Notes: generated from the sequence alone by a model not told the origin. Shown: positions 7,066 to 14,049, numbered from the stretch's first letter. The stretch: DNA of 21,314 nt from Symbiodinium natans (GCA_905221605.1 CAJNDS010001364.1:1-21314), one strand, 5' to 3'. Translations and numbers: made by a program.

Positions 7066-7637
7066 TTCTGAAGAACGGTTGCCCCTTTATCTGTGTCCCT
7101 TATACCTTACTATAGCCCCTAGATACCCTAACAAGAACCCCCTACAAAACAGAAACCCCACTTAAAGAGACCACCAACCAATATAAGGTTAGGATTGAAG
7201 GTTTAAAGTTTAGGGTTTAGGTATTGTTTAGGGTATTCGGCTAAAGGTCGGGTTCCGCCTCGACATAGGGGCTCGCAAGCCTCAGTTGAAGGCTACCCTT
7301 TGACAGACAGTAGTCGTGCTACGTGCCAATTGTGGTCTTGTTTCACATAGGAACCCTATAAACCCAACAAACCCTATATAAACCCTATAAGAATGCTTGG
7401 CTGAAAGGTCGTCTTCCTTATCAAGTCCTTCTGCAACTATACCGTGTGCTTAAGAAATCCCCCAAAAAACACAGCACGATAATCCCTAAGAGGGGGTTTA
7501 CGAAGTTAATTGACCCCGAATATAGTCTCCAAATGGGCGCATTCCCATAGAATATGGATCCCAATAAGGTACTCGGAATTTCGGAAACCACCCAGATTAC
7601 CCTTAATTCCAAGGAAGAATACTCTCCTTTTTTATGG
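7066..7637. other. Unique spacer, no supported gene
   Basis: About 570 bp with isolated CCCTATAAA and GGTTTAAAG motifs. A 63-codon minus-strand frame at 7421-7612 has no recognised motif and no support. Confidence 0.5.
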
Positions 7638-7736
7638 CCTAAACCCTAAACCCTAAACCCTAAACCCTAAACCCTAAACCCTAAACCCTAAACCCTAAAC
7701 CCTAAACCCTAAACCCTAAACCCTAAACCCTAAACC
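7638..7736 (-). repeat. Longest perfect telomere-like array, (CCCTAAA)14
   Basis: Fourteen uninterrupted CCCTAAA heptamers with no variant, sharply bounded by GGC on the left and AAGACC on the right. The absence of any variant suggests recent expansion, or recent addition at a repaired break. Confidence 0.96.
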
Positions 7737-8125
7737 AAGACCTGCATAGGGCGCAGGGCCCTACGTTCTGGACGCAAAACCTTAAGCTGCACCGTCTTGG
7801 GTTCAGGGCTACTCAGGTCCGACCATTCTGAAAAAATCGTCGTTTCTTCGTATTGGAGTTTTACAGCTTGTTAGGGGCCCGTGCTCAACCCTAAACCGAA
7901 GCCCCAAACCCTAAACCACAAACCCTTAGTTCCAAAATCTGAAACCAAGCCGGCAGAGCTTCATGCGCCAGCCGCCGCTGAGCATCCGGATGGGCTGTTG
8001 CAACCTGCGCAAAGTCTGGCCTACACCCTACCCACTGCAAGCCTAGGCCTACAATCCAATGATGATGGCCATAATCTATTATTTGCTCAACCCCAAAAGA
8101 ATAAAGAAACATATTCCTTATATTA
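7737..8125. other. Unique spacer, no supported gene
   Basis: Overlapping frames of about 83 codons on both strands (7881-8145) show no recognised domain. The plus-strand one begins in decayed CCCTAAA sequence. I judge both spurious. Confidence 0.5.
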
Positions 8126-8185
8126 CCCTTAATAGGGAATATCATTTTTATTTTCCGGGGTTCTTAAGCAACTGGTGGTAATAAC
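8126..8185 (+). repeat. Second dispersed repeat, copy 1
   Basis: The order CCTTAAT, GGGAATAT, TATT, CGG, GTTCTT, AGCAA, and TGGTAATAAC matches 11377-11436 over about 60 bp with scattered differences. It is not related to the telomere units or to the CTAG-ended element. Confidence 0.5.
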
Positions 8186-8318
8186 ACTAACTAAACGTAG
8201 GGATGGGTGCAGGGGCAACTTGGAAGCGGCCAACATATGCAAAGGCAAAGGCCCAAAAAACAGATCCAAAGTGAGGTATATACAGGCTCAGGGTTATGCA
8301 AGGATTTTAGATCCCTAA

Positions 8319-8393
8319 TCCCGAAACCCTTATACCCAAGAACTCCTGCTGGAGAACGAGCAACTCCTATTGGAGAACGAGCAATTGCGCTGA
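8319..8393 (+). pseudogene. Possible coiled-coil fragment with repeated LLLENEQ heptad
   Basis: Unrecognised. The plus-strand frame reads SRNPYTQE, then LLLENEQ twice, then LR and TGA. The two heptads are encoded by a 21-bp tandem duplication (8343-8363 and 8364-8384) that differs at two bases, both silent or conservative. Beyond the TGA the same frame continues as LAMFRQLEEGVINAGPSWRL before the next stop at 8475-8477, which keeps the hydrophobic spacing of a coiled coil. The upstream boundary is a stop at 8316-8318. It may be a decayed exon with one premature stop, or chance. There is no start codon. Confidence 0.25.
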
Positions 8394-8424
8394 CTTGCCA
8401 TGTTCAGGCAGTTGGAAGAGGGCG

Positions 8425-8802
8425 TCATAAACGCCGGGCCATCCTGGCGTTTATGTCCTGCTTGCGATGTTCGATAGAGTCTTCTACAGACATGCCATGG
8501 GGTATGATCAGACCGATCATTCCGATCTTTTGGTCGTCGCCCCCTCCATACAGTCTGATGACCAGGCATTCGGACCAGGCGGCAAGCCAATGATGTCCCT
8601 CTACTTCGAGGGTCCAGGCCTTCTGCTGAAGCCCTTCGGAGCCGCCGTAGGCATCACCAGGAAATTGACCGCGGTGTGTGAATACGAATACGAGTGGTAT
8701 ACATCCGCGTCTATATCTATACTGATAATATGTCATGTGGCAAGTTAGCCATCTTTTTGAGAGCTTGATTGTACTTTGTACTTGCTGTGCACAGGCAAAC
8801 AC
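8425..8802 (-). CDS. Uncharacterised open frame, possible exon (strand unresolved)
   Basis: Not recognised. This minus-strand frame of 125 codons ends with ...EDSIEHRKQDINARMARRL and a TGA at 8425-8427. The stretch 8425-8680 is free of telomere-like motifs and has balanced protein-like composition. The plus strand is also open in the same codon register from 8431 to 8748 (containing YDQTDHSDLLVVAPSIQSDD and GLLLKPFGAAVGITRKL). Codons of RNY type read alike on both strands, so one true frame would create the other, and I cannot decide which is real. The plus frame could end at a GTGTGT donor-like site at about 8674. No signal peptide or membrane segment is evident. This is the best coding candidate in the window, but it is still weak. 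Confidence 0.3.
   Translation of the reverse strand: MFACAQQVQSTIKLSKRWLTCHMTYYQYRYRRGCIPLVFVFTHRGQFPGDAYGGSEGLQQKAWTLEVEGHHWLAAWSECLVIRLYGGGDDQKIGMIGLIIPHGMSVEDSIEHRKQDINARMARRL
8426..8455. repeat. 10-bp perfect inverted repeat with 10-nt loop
   Basis: CATAAACGCC at 8426-8435 and GGCGTTTATG at 8446-8455 are perfect complements around GGGCCATCCT. It coincides with the stop end of the minus-strand frame and lies between the coiled-coil fragment and the plus-strand frame. It would form a stable RNA hairpin. Confidence 0.8.
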
Positions 8803-8842
8803 ACCAGCCTTTGGAAAACTAGTGCCTCTGCACGAAGTACCT

Positions 8843-8866
8843 GAACCCTAAACCTAAACCCTAAAA
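8843..8866 (-). repeat. Short CCCTAAA tract
   Basis: Three units, one of them missing a base. Confidence 0.8.
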
Positions 8867-8947
8867 GCCCAGCTGCAATTCAACTCAAAAGTCAGAGCTT
8901 AGCGAGAGGCTAAGAAAAGTAAGCTCCCCATGTAGCCTCCCTGCAGT

Positions 8948-9015
8948 AACCCTAAACCCTAAACCCTAAACCCTAAACCCTAAACCCTAAACCCTAAACC
9001 CTAAACCCTAAACCC
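8948..9015 (-). repeat. Telomere-like (CCCTAAA)n, about 9.5 perfect units
   Basis: Uninterrupted heptamers in CCCTAAA orientation with sharp ends. Confidence 0.95.
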
Positions 9016-9328
9016 GGGCATGTTGATAGCCACTACTTCGGCTGGGCATTAGGGTTGGAGGTAGTATAGCGTGCAGTGTTTACTACGAAATCCTTAAGAA
9101 CCCTTGAAACTTCCTTAGAAGGGGTTCTGAATCAAATCGTAGTTTAGGATCTCTCTTCAGCCCCGGTACCTCCCAAAGAGTCGACCCCATGAGCGTTGAG
9201 GCGTTCGCTGCATTACCGCTTCTCTCGAGGCTGAACCCAGAGAAGCTCTGGAAGACTCTCTAGAAGCCCCTGAGGTTGCTTGCTAACTGTTGGGGAGGGG
9301 ATGGAATGTTAGGGTTAGGGGAGCGGGG
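9016..9328. other. Unique spacer
   Basis: Several repeats of AGAAGC / CTCT-GAAG type around 9230-9290 look like weak local duplication. No gene recognised. Confidence 0.45.
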
Positions 9329-9404
9329 GGTTTAGGGTTTAGGGTTTAGGGTTTAGGGTTTAGGGTTTAAAGCCCCTTAAACCCTAAACCCCTAAAGCCC
9401 CAAA
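9329..9404. repeat. Head-to-head telomere-like junction
   Basis: TTTAGGG units at 9329-9370 meet CCCTAAA units at 9377-9404 across the 6-nt spacer AGCCCC. The junction arms GGGTTTAGGGTTTAA (9356-9370) and TTAAACCCTAAACCC (9377-9391) are a perfect 15-bp inverted repeat. GGGTTTA units pointing right that meet CCCTAAA is the polarity expected if two telomere ends were joined. Confidence 0.93.
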
Positions 9405-9447
9405 GCGAGGGTCACTCTTGGCGAACCAAACCTATAGATCATAGATG

Positions 9448-9523
9448 CCTAAACCCCTAAACCCTAAACCCTAAACCCCAAACCCTAAACCCTAAACTCT
9501 AAACCCTAAACCCTAAACCCTTA
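9448..9523 (-). repeat. Telomere-like CCCTAAA tract, about 11 units
   Basis: CCCTAAA orientation with single CCCCTAAA, CCCCAAA and CTCTAAA variants. Confidence 0.94.
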
Positions 9524-9549
9524 TGATAAAAGGCGAGAAAAGCTGACGC

Positions 9550-9603
9550 GCGCGAGCACGCGAGCCTGGCACCCTGGGCAAAGCCCAGCGCGGAAAGCTG
9601 GGC
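9550..9603. repeat. GC-rich overlapping hairpins
   Basis: CGCGCG-rich start. CTGGGC and GCCCAG (9574-9588, 3-nt loop) form one stem; GCCCAGC and GCTGGGC (9583-9603, 7-nt loop) form an alternative stem that shares the middle segment. Mutually exclusive stems of this kind are switch-like, but there is no associated gene. Confidence 0.6.
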
Positions 9604-9649
9604 GACGACCTGGCACACACGGTCTCGGGTTCTAGGGCTAAGGATTTCC

Positions 9650-9761
9650 TGGTAGCCCAGTAACCATATTGTAATAAGGGCACTCTTTTTTGGGGTTGGT
9701 TACTTTATAAGGGACTCTTAAACCAGAAAAAGGAGACCGGGTGGGTACCACTGGGCTACCA
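9650..9761 (+). mobile_element. MITE-like element, copy C (112 bp, perfect 12-bp inverted ends)
   Basis: TGGTAGCCCAGT at 9650-9661 and ACTGGGCTACCA at 9750-9761 are perfect inverted ends. The interior keeps the family order: AACCAT, AATAAGGGCAC, T6, TTATAAGGGAC, AAACC, AGAAAAAGG. GATTT lies 2 bp outside the left end (9643-9647) and 1 bp outside the right end (9763-9767), a possible remnant of a target duplication. This sub-family has TGGTAG ends where copies A and B have CTAGG(C/A)T. Confidence 0.75.
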
Positions 9762-10135
9762 AGATTTGGGGGTTTCCGACAAAAAGGTTACCCTTTTGGG
9801 GGTTCCTATACTAAGGATTATAATACCATTTTGGTACCCGCTATTTTTGGACATGCCAATTTACCTAGTCTAAGCCCTATAAGCTCTAAACCCGAAACAC
9901 TGAAGACGCTAAATACCTACACACCAGTAAAGAACCCCATAGGGAATACGAGCTAACTCTGATCCTATAAACCGTCAACCAACCCGAAATAAACCCTTCC
10001 AACCCTTCCTTAAAGAGCCTTGTAAGCCCTAATTCCCTAAGCTTTATTAAGTTGTTTCAAAAAAACTTAATAAACCCGTATGAACCCTTCATGAGACCCT
10101 GAAATAAACCCGAGAAAACGCTGTGAACAAACCCT
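9762..10135. other. Unique AT/CCC-rich spacer with element-like fragment
   Basis: At 9780-9840 the order AAAAAGG, TTACCCTTTTGGGGG, GGTACCC recalls the element core. The rest is rich in AAACCC and AAATAAACCC words. A 71-codon plus-strand frame (9741-9956) starts inside the MITE-like element and is not credible as a gene. Confidence 0.5.
10043..10074. repeat. 11-bp inverted repeat, 10-nt loop
   Basis: TTTATTAAGTT at 10043-10053 and AACTTAATAAA at 10064-10074 are perfect complements. AT-rich; possibly a hairpin or a fragment of a MITE end. Confidence 0.75.
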
Positions 10136-10195
10136 TTTTAAGCCCTAAACCCTACTATAAATCCGAAACCCTAAACCCCAAACCCTAAACCCTGA
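10136..10195 (-). repeat. Degenerate CCCTAAA tract
   Basis: Regular from 10169 to 10192, diverged before that. Confidence 0.8.
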
Positions 10196-10267
10196 GCCTG
10201 CCTCGGCCTCCGAGATCTGTATCATGCGGATCACCGGGTCGGCCATCAGGAACCTAAGGGCTCTGCG

Positions 10268-10316
10268 TTAGGGTTTAAGGGTTGGAGTTTAGGGTCTAGG
10301 GTTTAGGGCTTAGGGC
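10268..10316 (+). repeat. Short degenerate TTTAGGG tract
   Basis: About six GGGTTTA-type units with GGGTCTA, GGGCTTA and GGAGTTTA variants; one of the few plus-oriented tracts in the right half of the mosaic. Confidence 0.75.
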
Positions 10317-10430
10317 TGACCAAACCCCAAACCTAAAGCACGAAAACCTTGACTAAACAGCCTAAAAAGTGCAACCTCAACACCCATAAGAAGCCTAGAA
10401 GCCCCGAGAAAACCAGACAGACAGCCCAAA

Positions 10431-10512
10431 AGCATAACCCTAAACACAAAGCGGCGGCCATAAACCCTGCCCTAAACCCTAAACCTTAAACAACCCTAAA
10501 CCCTAAACCCGA
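10431..10512 (-). repeat. Interrupted CCCTAAA tract
   Basis: CCCTAAA units separated by unique inserts (GCGGCGGCC), more regular from 10471 on. Confidence 0.8.
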
Positions 10513-10908
10513 AAAAATCGAAGGGGGCTCGAGGAGGTTTAAGGGTTAAGGGGTTAGATAATAGTTTAGAGTTGAGGACTGAGAGTTAGATGGTGTCGGG
10601 TTTAGGGCGTAGGTTGTTGATGGAAAGCTCTCCTACAAAATTCTTACAGCCTTACGGTATTTTGCAATGACGCGAGGTCTTGAGCTCTAGGGCAAGGTTC
10701 ATGGTAGCACAGATGCGAAGGTAGCAAGCCACAAAAAACACAGCAACTGGAGGTTCGTGGGGCAAACGACCCTAAGCCCGAACTGAAACCTATCCCTGGT
10801 AGGACCTTTGACGAGGCGTCTGTGCCATGAACCCTTCACCCGAGACCCCAGGCCATAACCCGCAACCCCTAAAGCCCCAAAGGCCAACAGCCAGAAACCC
10901 TCAAAGGA
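10513..10908. other. Unique spacer, no supported gene
   Basis: The left part (10535-10615) is a decayed GGGTTTA-type stretch. A 62-codon minus-strand frame at 10699-10887 is unrecognised and probably spurious. Confidence 0.5.
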
Positions 10909-11011
10909 TTTAGGGTTTAGGGTTCAGGCGGCAGTACCTTCCTCAAAGCCCGGGGCATAGGTTTGCTGTCAATACACACTGAAAGCAAGCGCAAACTGCT
11001 GCCCCATCCAG
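10909..11011. other. Spacer with two TTTAGGG units
   Basis: TTTAGGG units at about 10909-10925, otherwise unique. Confidence 0.5.
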
Positions 11012-11080
11012 TGCATCATCGTAGCCCTAAACCCTAAACCCCAAACCCTGAAAACAAGGAATAAGGGCATATGCATCATC
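11012..11080 (+). mobile_element. Short element remnant flanked by a 9-bp direct repeat
   Basis: TGCATCATC occurs at 11012-11020 and 11072-11080. Between them lie 51 bp that start GTAGCCC, carry CCCTAAA units and end in AAAACAAGGAATAAGGGCATA. The last 26 bp are identical to 11328-11353 inside another family member. The ends GTAGCCC and GGGCATA are imperfect inverted copies resembling the ends of copy C. It looks like an internally deleted element with a 9-bp target duplication. Confidence 0.6.
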
Positions 11081-11269
11081 TACGATTTGGCTTTTCGTTT
11101 CGTCGTCCTCGAGTGGCCAGTGCACTCAGAAACCCTACAAACCCTACAAACCCTGTAAATAAAAATAAACCATCAGCCCACAAACCCTATAAGCCCTGTC
11201 ATCCCAATACCACCCAAAAAACACACGATCAATAGACCGCATTACCCCTACAAGCTCTATAAACTCTAT
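11081..11269. other. Spacer with CCCTACAAA repeats
   Basis: CCCTACAAA occurs two to three times around 11141-11158. Otherwise unique AC-rich sequence. Confidence 0.5.
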
Positions 11270-11366
11270 CTAGACCCAAAAACAGGGTACCCTTCTTGCT
11301 TGAATGGGCCTTATAAGGAAACCTAAACCCTGAAAACAAGGAATAAGGGCATACCCTGGGCCCTAG
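11270..11366 (+). mobile_element. MITE-like element, copy with CTAG ends (97 bp)
   Basis: Starts CTAGACCC and ends GGGCCCTAG. The interior has GGGTACCC, TTCTTGCTTGAATGGG, TTATAAGGAAACCTAAACCC and AAAACAAGGAATAAGGGC, in the family order. No target duplication seen. Confidence 0.6.
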
Positions 11367-11376
11367 CGATCATTCT

Positions 11377-11436
11377 TCCTTAATGGGAATATAGGGAATA
11401 TTGTATATTCTTTTGCGGTTCTTTAGCAAATAGTAA
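11377..11436 (+). repeat. Second dispersed repeat, copy 2
   Basis: About 60 bp that follow the same word order as 8126-8185 (CCTTAAT, GGGAATAT, TATT, CGGTTCTT, AGCAAATAGTAAAC). It begins 11 bp after the preceding MITE-like copy. Confidence 0.5.
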
Positions 11437-11568
11437 ACCCAGGAGTCCCATGAATGGCAGCTCCGGAACTCAACCGGCGTTTGGTCGCAGTCCGGGGCGC
11501 GCTCGCCGACCTTTGAGAACTTGGGGGTTGTCAGGGGCTTGTGGTGACTACTTTGCGGCTACTGTGGC
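11437..11568. other. Unique GC-rich spacer
   Basis: GC-rich with GTCCGGGGCGCGCTCGCC. No gene supported. Confidence 0.4.
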
Positions 11569-11706
11569 GAAAGAAAGAAGGAAAGAAAGAAAGAAAGCAA
11601 GACCGAAAGAAAGACAGAAAGAAAGCAATCAAGAAGGAAAGAATGAAAAGAAAGGAAGAAAGAAAGGAAGAAAGAAAGATAGAAAGAAAGATAGAAAGAA
11701 CGAAAG
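11569..11706 (+). repeat. (GAAA)n polypurine tract
   Basis: About 138 bp of GAAA, GGAA and GAAAGAAA units with only scattered pyrimidines on the plus strand. Such tracts can form intramolecular triplexes. Open frames rich in Lys/Arg/Glu (plus) or Phe/Leu/Ser (minus) cross it in several frames and are by-products of the repeat. Confidence 0.93.
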
Positions 11707-11836
11707 TGAGCGACAGAGATGGAGAGAGCCAAGAGCCTGAGGCCTGCACCCCCTCGCTTTTGCGCCTTACATACCCCCCTCCCTAACTAGCATGATACTG
11801 CTTTTTAAGCCGAAGATTGAGAGTGCTATTGTCTTT
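11707..11836. other. Unique spacer
   Basis: No gene recognised. Confidence 0.4.
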
Positions 11837-11913
11837 TGGTAGGCCAGTAACCATCTATGACAACAAGGGCACCCTTTTCGGTGTGTGTTTACTTTCAGAA
11901 AGGACCCCAAAAC
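11837..11913 (+). mobile_element. MITE-like element, left part only
   Basis: TGGTAGGCCAGTAACCAT at 11837-11854 differs from the left end of copy C at one position. It is followed by ACAACAAGGGCACCC, TTTT, GTTTACTTTCAGAAAGGACCCC, parallel to copy C. The right inverted end is absent, so the element is truncated or diverged after about 75 bp. Confidence 0.6.
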
Positions 11914-11936
11914 CTCAAGACTTGAGCGTTTATGGT

Positions 11937-11998
11937 CCTAAACCCTCAACCCTAAACCCAAAACGCCCTAAACGCCCTAAGCCCCGAACCCTGAAGAC
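11937..11998 (-). repeat. Degenerate CCCTAAA tract with CGCCCTAAA units
   Basis: CCCTAAA, CCCTCAA and two successive ACGCCCTAA units. Confidence 0.75.
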
Positions 11999-12177
11999 TG
12001 CCTGCCGGGCCCCTCTAAGGCGGAAGCGCCGTGCTCAACGAGGGCTGTGCGCAACTCGGATGCCTTATTGGAAGTTGGTTTCGGGAATTTGGGGGAGGGG
12101 TTGTGGGGAAGTCTGAAAAACCCTAAGCCCTCGACCCTACTTCCTGAACCCTGTAAGGAAATTTGCTGTTCGTTGGC
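11999..12177. other. Unique spacer
   Basis: No gene recognised. A 99-codon plus-strand frame (11817-12116) crosses the truncated MITE-like copy and the CCCTAAA tract and is not credible. Confidence 0.45.
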
Positions 12178-12275
12178 CTAAAACCAAAATAAGAAAACCC
12201 CAAAAGACACAAAAGAGCCCCAAAACACCCTTAACAACCCTCAAAGCCCCAAAAGCCCTAAAACCCCTAAGAGCT
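12178..12275 (-). repeat. Degenerate CCCCAAAA/CCCTAAAA tract
   Basis: About ten loosely spaced words of type CCCCAAAA, CCCTAAAA and CCCTCAAAG. This is the right-most telomere-like stretch in the window and is 8-bp based. CCCCAAAA is the telomere word of hypotrich ciliates, but the decay here points to drift of the local repeat. Confidence 0.65.
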
Positions 12276-12406
12276 CAGGGGACTCCAAACGCGAGGCGCG
12301 CGCTGGAGGGAAGCCCGAGACCCGACGGTCGTGGATGGCACGGAGGAGCGTGCCTTGGCAGATGTACGGTGCATGATATCAGATTCTCCAGGGGAGGGGG
12401 GGGACC
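12276..12406. other. GC-rich unique stretch
   Basis: CpG-rich with CGCGAGGCGCGCGC and a G8-9 run near 12393-12403. Marks the right end of the telomere-like mosaic. Confidence 0.45.
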
Positions 12407-12422
12407 ATATATATATATATAT
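12407..12422. repeat. (AT)8 microsatellite at a domain boundary
   Basis: Pure AT dinucleotide run. Telomere-like tracts and the CTAG-ended elements are found to the left and not to the right. Confidence 0.95.
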
Positions 12423-13199
12423 GAGCCCGGAACCTTTAGGGTTTATTTAGCATAGAGTTTTTCTTTTCGCTTTAAATACGGAATATAAACAATTTAGTAT
12501 GTAAGTGTATATTTATACTTTTGTAGGAACCATAAGTTCTACTTGAGAGTCAACTTCGCCTTGTGTCTGTGGATACCATTACTGTTGATGCTTGTGTTTT
12601 AGACAAGTCGCACATCTAACTTATTTATCCGTTTGGATGCAACAAAACGATCAACCCTCCACACCGGTGTTGCATATCTTAAATGCACTTGTTTTCTGCA
12701 GCTTTCTTTGTTTTCATCTGCGGCTTGTTCACTTATTAGTGTTTGTGATCTTTATAATGCTGATGCGATGGCAATAGTATGCTTACTGGTGTTCCTAGCA
12801 TTGGAAGCACAACTAACATTATGAACATATTATGACTTATGTGAGTACTATTGGTAATGTTCGCAATATAAGTACTAGTCCTAGCGCGAGCTGTCAATAT
12901 AAGCAAAAAGCATGGCGTGTTGTGCGGAACATTCGAAGTCGAGGATTACTTGTGCTAAGCATAAGTTTGACACATCTTATGCTCCCAATTTGACAGTTCG
13001 TGACTTCAATATCACCAAATAACATTGCAGTGCGTTGGCAGGATTGCTAATTAACACTAACATCACGACAATCCTAATCATCCTAATCTTGCTGGTAGTG
13101 CATATGTCTTTTGACAAGTCTACTACGAAACTGCACTATCTGTCGAGATTAGCCATATGACTAGTGCGAGTACTATTAATGTTCCACACTCTTTAGTAG
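12423..13199. other. AT-richer domain without telomere-like tracts
   Basis: Composition changes to moderately AT-rich, with frequent AGTACTA, AGTAAT and ACTAACAT words. Short open frames (up to about 63 codons at 12592-12824) are hydrophobic or Ser/Thr/Asn-rich and unrecognised. A 53-codon frame near 12815-12990 reads IMTYVSTIGNVRNIS and is equally unsupported. No RNA gene recognised. Confidence 0.5.
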
Positions 13200-13345
13200 G
13201 GGCCTCCTGAACAAAGTCAAAAATGGCCGGGCTGTTCAGGACACTCCGACTGTTTGGGTTTGGGGGCGCGCGTTGGGATCCTGAATAAAGGCAAACCGTC
13301 CGGGCGCCGTAAGAAAATTCCACGCGGCGCGCCTTTAAAGGATTG
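13200..13345. repeat. GC-rich pocket with an imperfect 75-bp direct repeat
   Basis: CCTGAACAAAGTCAAAAATGG with CCGGGC (13206-13232) recurs as CCTGAATAAAGGCAAACCGT with CCGGGC (13281-13306). The pocket has several CGCGCG/GGCGCGCC words inside an otherwise AT-rich domain. It might be a small CpG-rich promoter or an inserted fragment; nothing identifies a gene. Confidence 0.5.
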
Positions 13346-14049
13346 CTGGGCATCGCTGCCCTGTAAACTTATCCTAACTCCTCTCTAATAAATTCATATA
13401 TATCCCGTGGACAGTGTAAACAGGAACAAGAAAGGGGGGGGGGGGGCAGGTCTAAAGAGGGTGCAACATCAGTGTTGTGAGCAATGTTTTTTAGCCCACC
13501 ACTGGGAAACTCAACAATGTCACTAACAATAGTACCATAGCGTCATTAGCCCCTGTGGCATGATTAGTCCGATAAGATTATAATATGAGATCAATTAGTA
13601 ATATGATTAATGCGAGTAACATGAGTGCTAGCAAGCCTAATACAATTTATGACACTAGTAAGCTTGGTAATGTTGTAACTGGAATTGCAATTTCTTGTCA
13701 TTTACTTTTAGTTATGCTATTGATCATGCTAGTAAGCTAATACGCCTACTATACCGAACATTGCTGAATATAATACTAGTATCACGCTACTGATATTAGT
13801 AGTATTGGGACCATTCCTATAAACATGAAGAAAGGTTTACTTCTTGAGCTGCATTTTAGCTGCAGGATGGTTTGCGGTTAGTACTCCAGTGACTCTTTGG
13901 GCATAGTTTGGTCTTGTGCGCTCTAGGGACTTTACGAGGATACTCTACGGCTGCGCGCTTCAGCGATTCTGGAATACTCTAGCACAAGCCTTCCAGGGCT
14001 TTTCCGGTGATCCTTTCGGCTTATTTTGGAAGACTTTGGGTTTTGGTAT
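13346..14049. other. AT-rich stretch with G13 run and AGTAAT-type words
   Basis: A run of 13 G lies at 13434-13446. From 13540 to 13810 the sequence is dense in AGTAATAT, AACATGAGTGCTAG and GACACTAGTAAG words. A 50-codon plus-strand frame at about 13580-13737 reads MRSISNMINASNMSASKP and ends in a hydrophobic segment (LLLVMLLIMLVS). It is too short and low in complexity to call. At 13900-14049 the words CTCTAGGGACTTT, TTCAGCGATTCTGG and TTCCAGGGCTTTTCCGG suggest a decayed tandem repeat of about 35-50 bp. Confidence 0.45.

Noticed and set aside
11450-11786. Lys/Arg/Glu-rich and Phe/Leu/Ser-rich frames
   Set aside because: They are translations of the (GAAA)n polypurine tract in different frames.
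12178-12275. CCCCAAAA words as evidence of a hypotrich ciliate
   Set aside because: The stretch is decayed and stands alone beside many regular CCCTAAA arrays, so it is better explained as drift of the local repeat.
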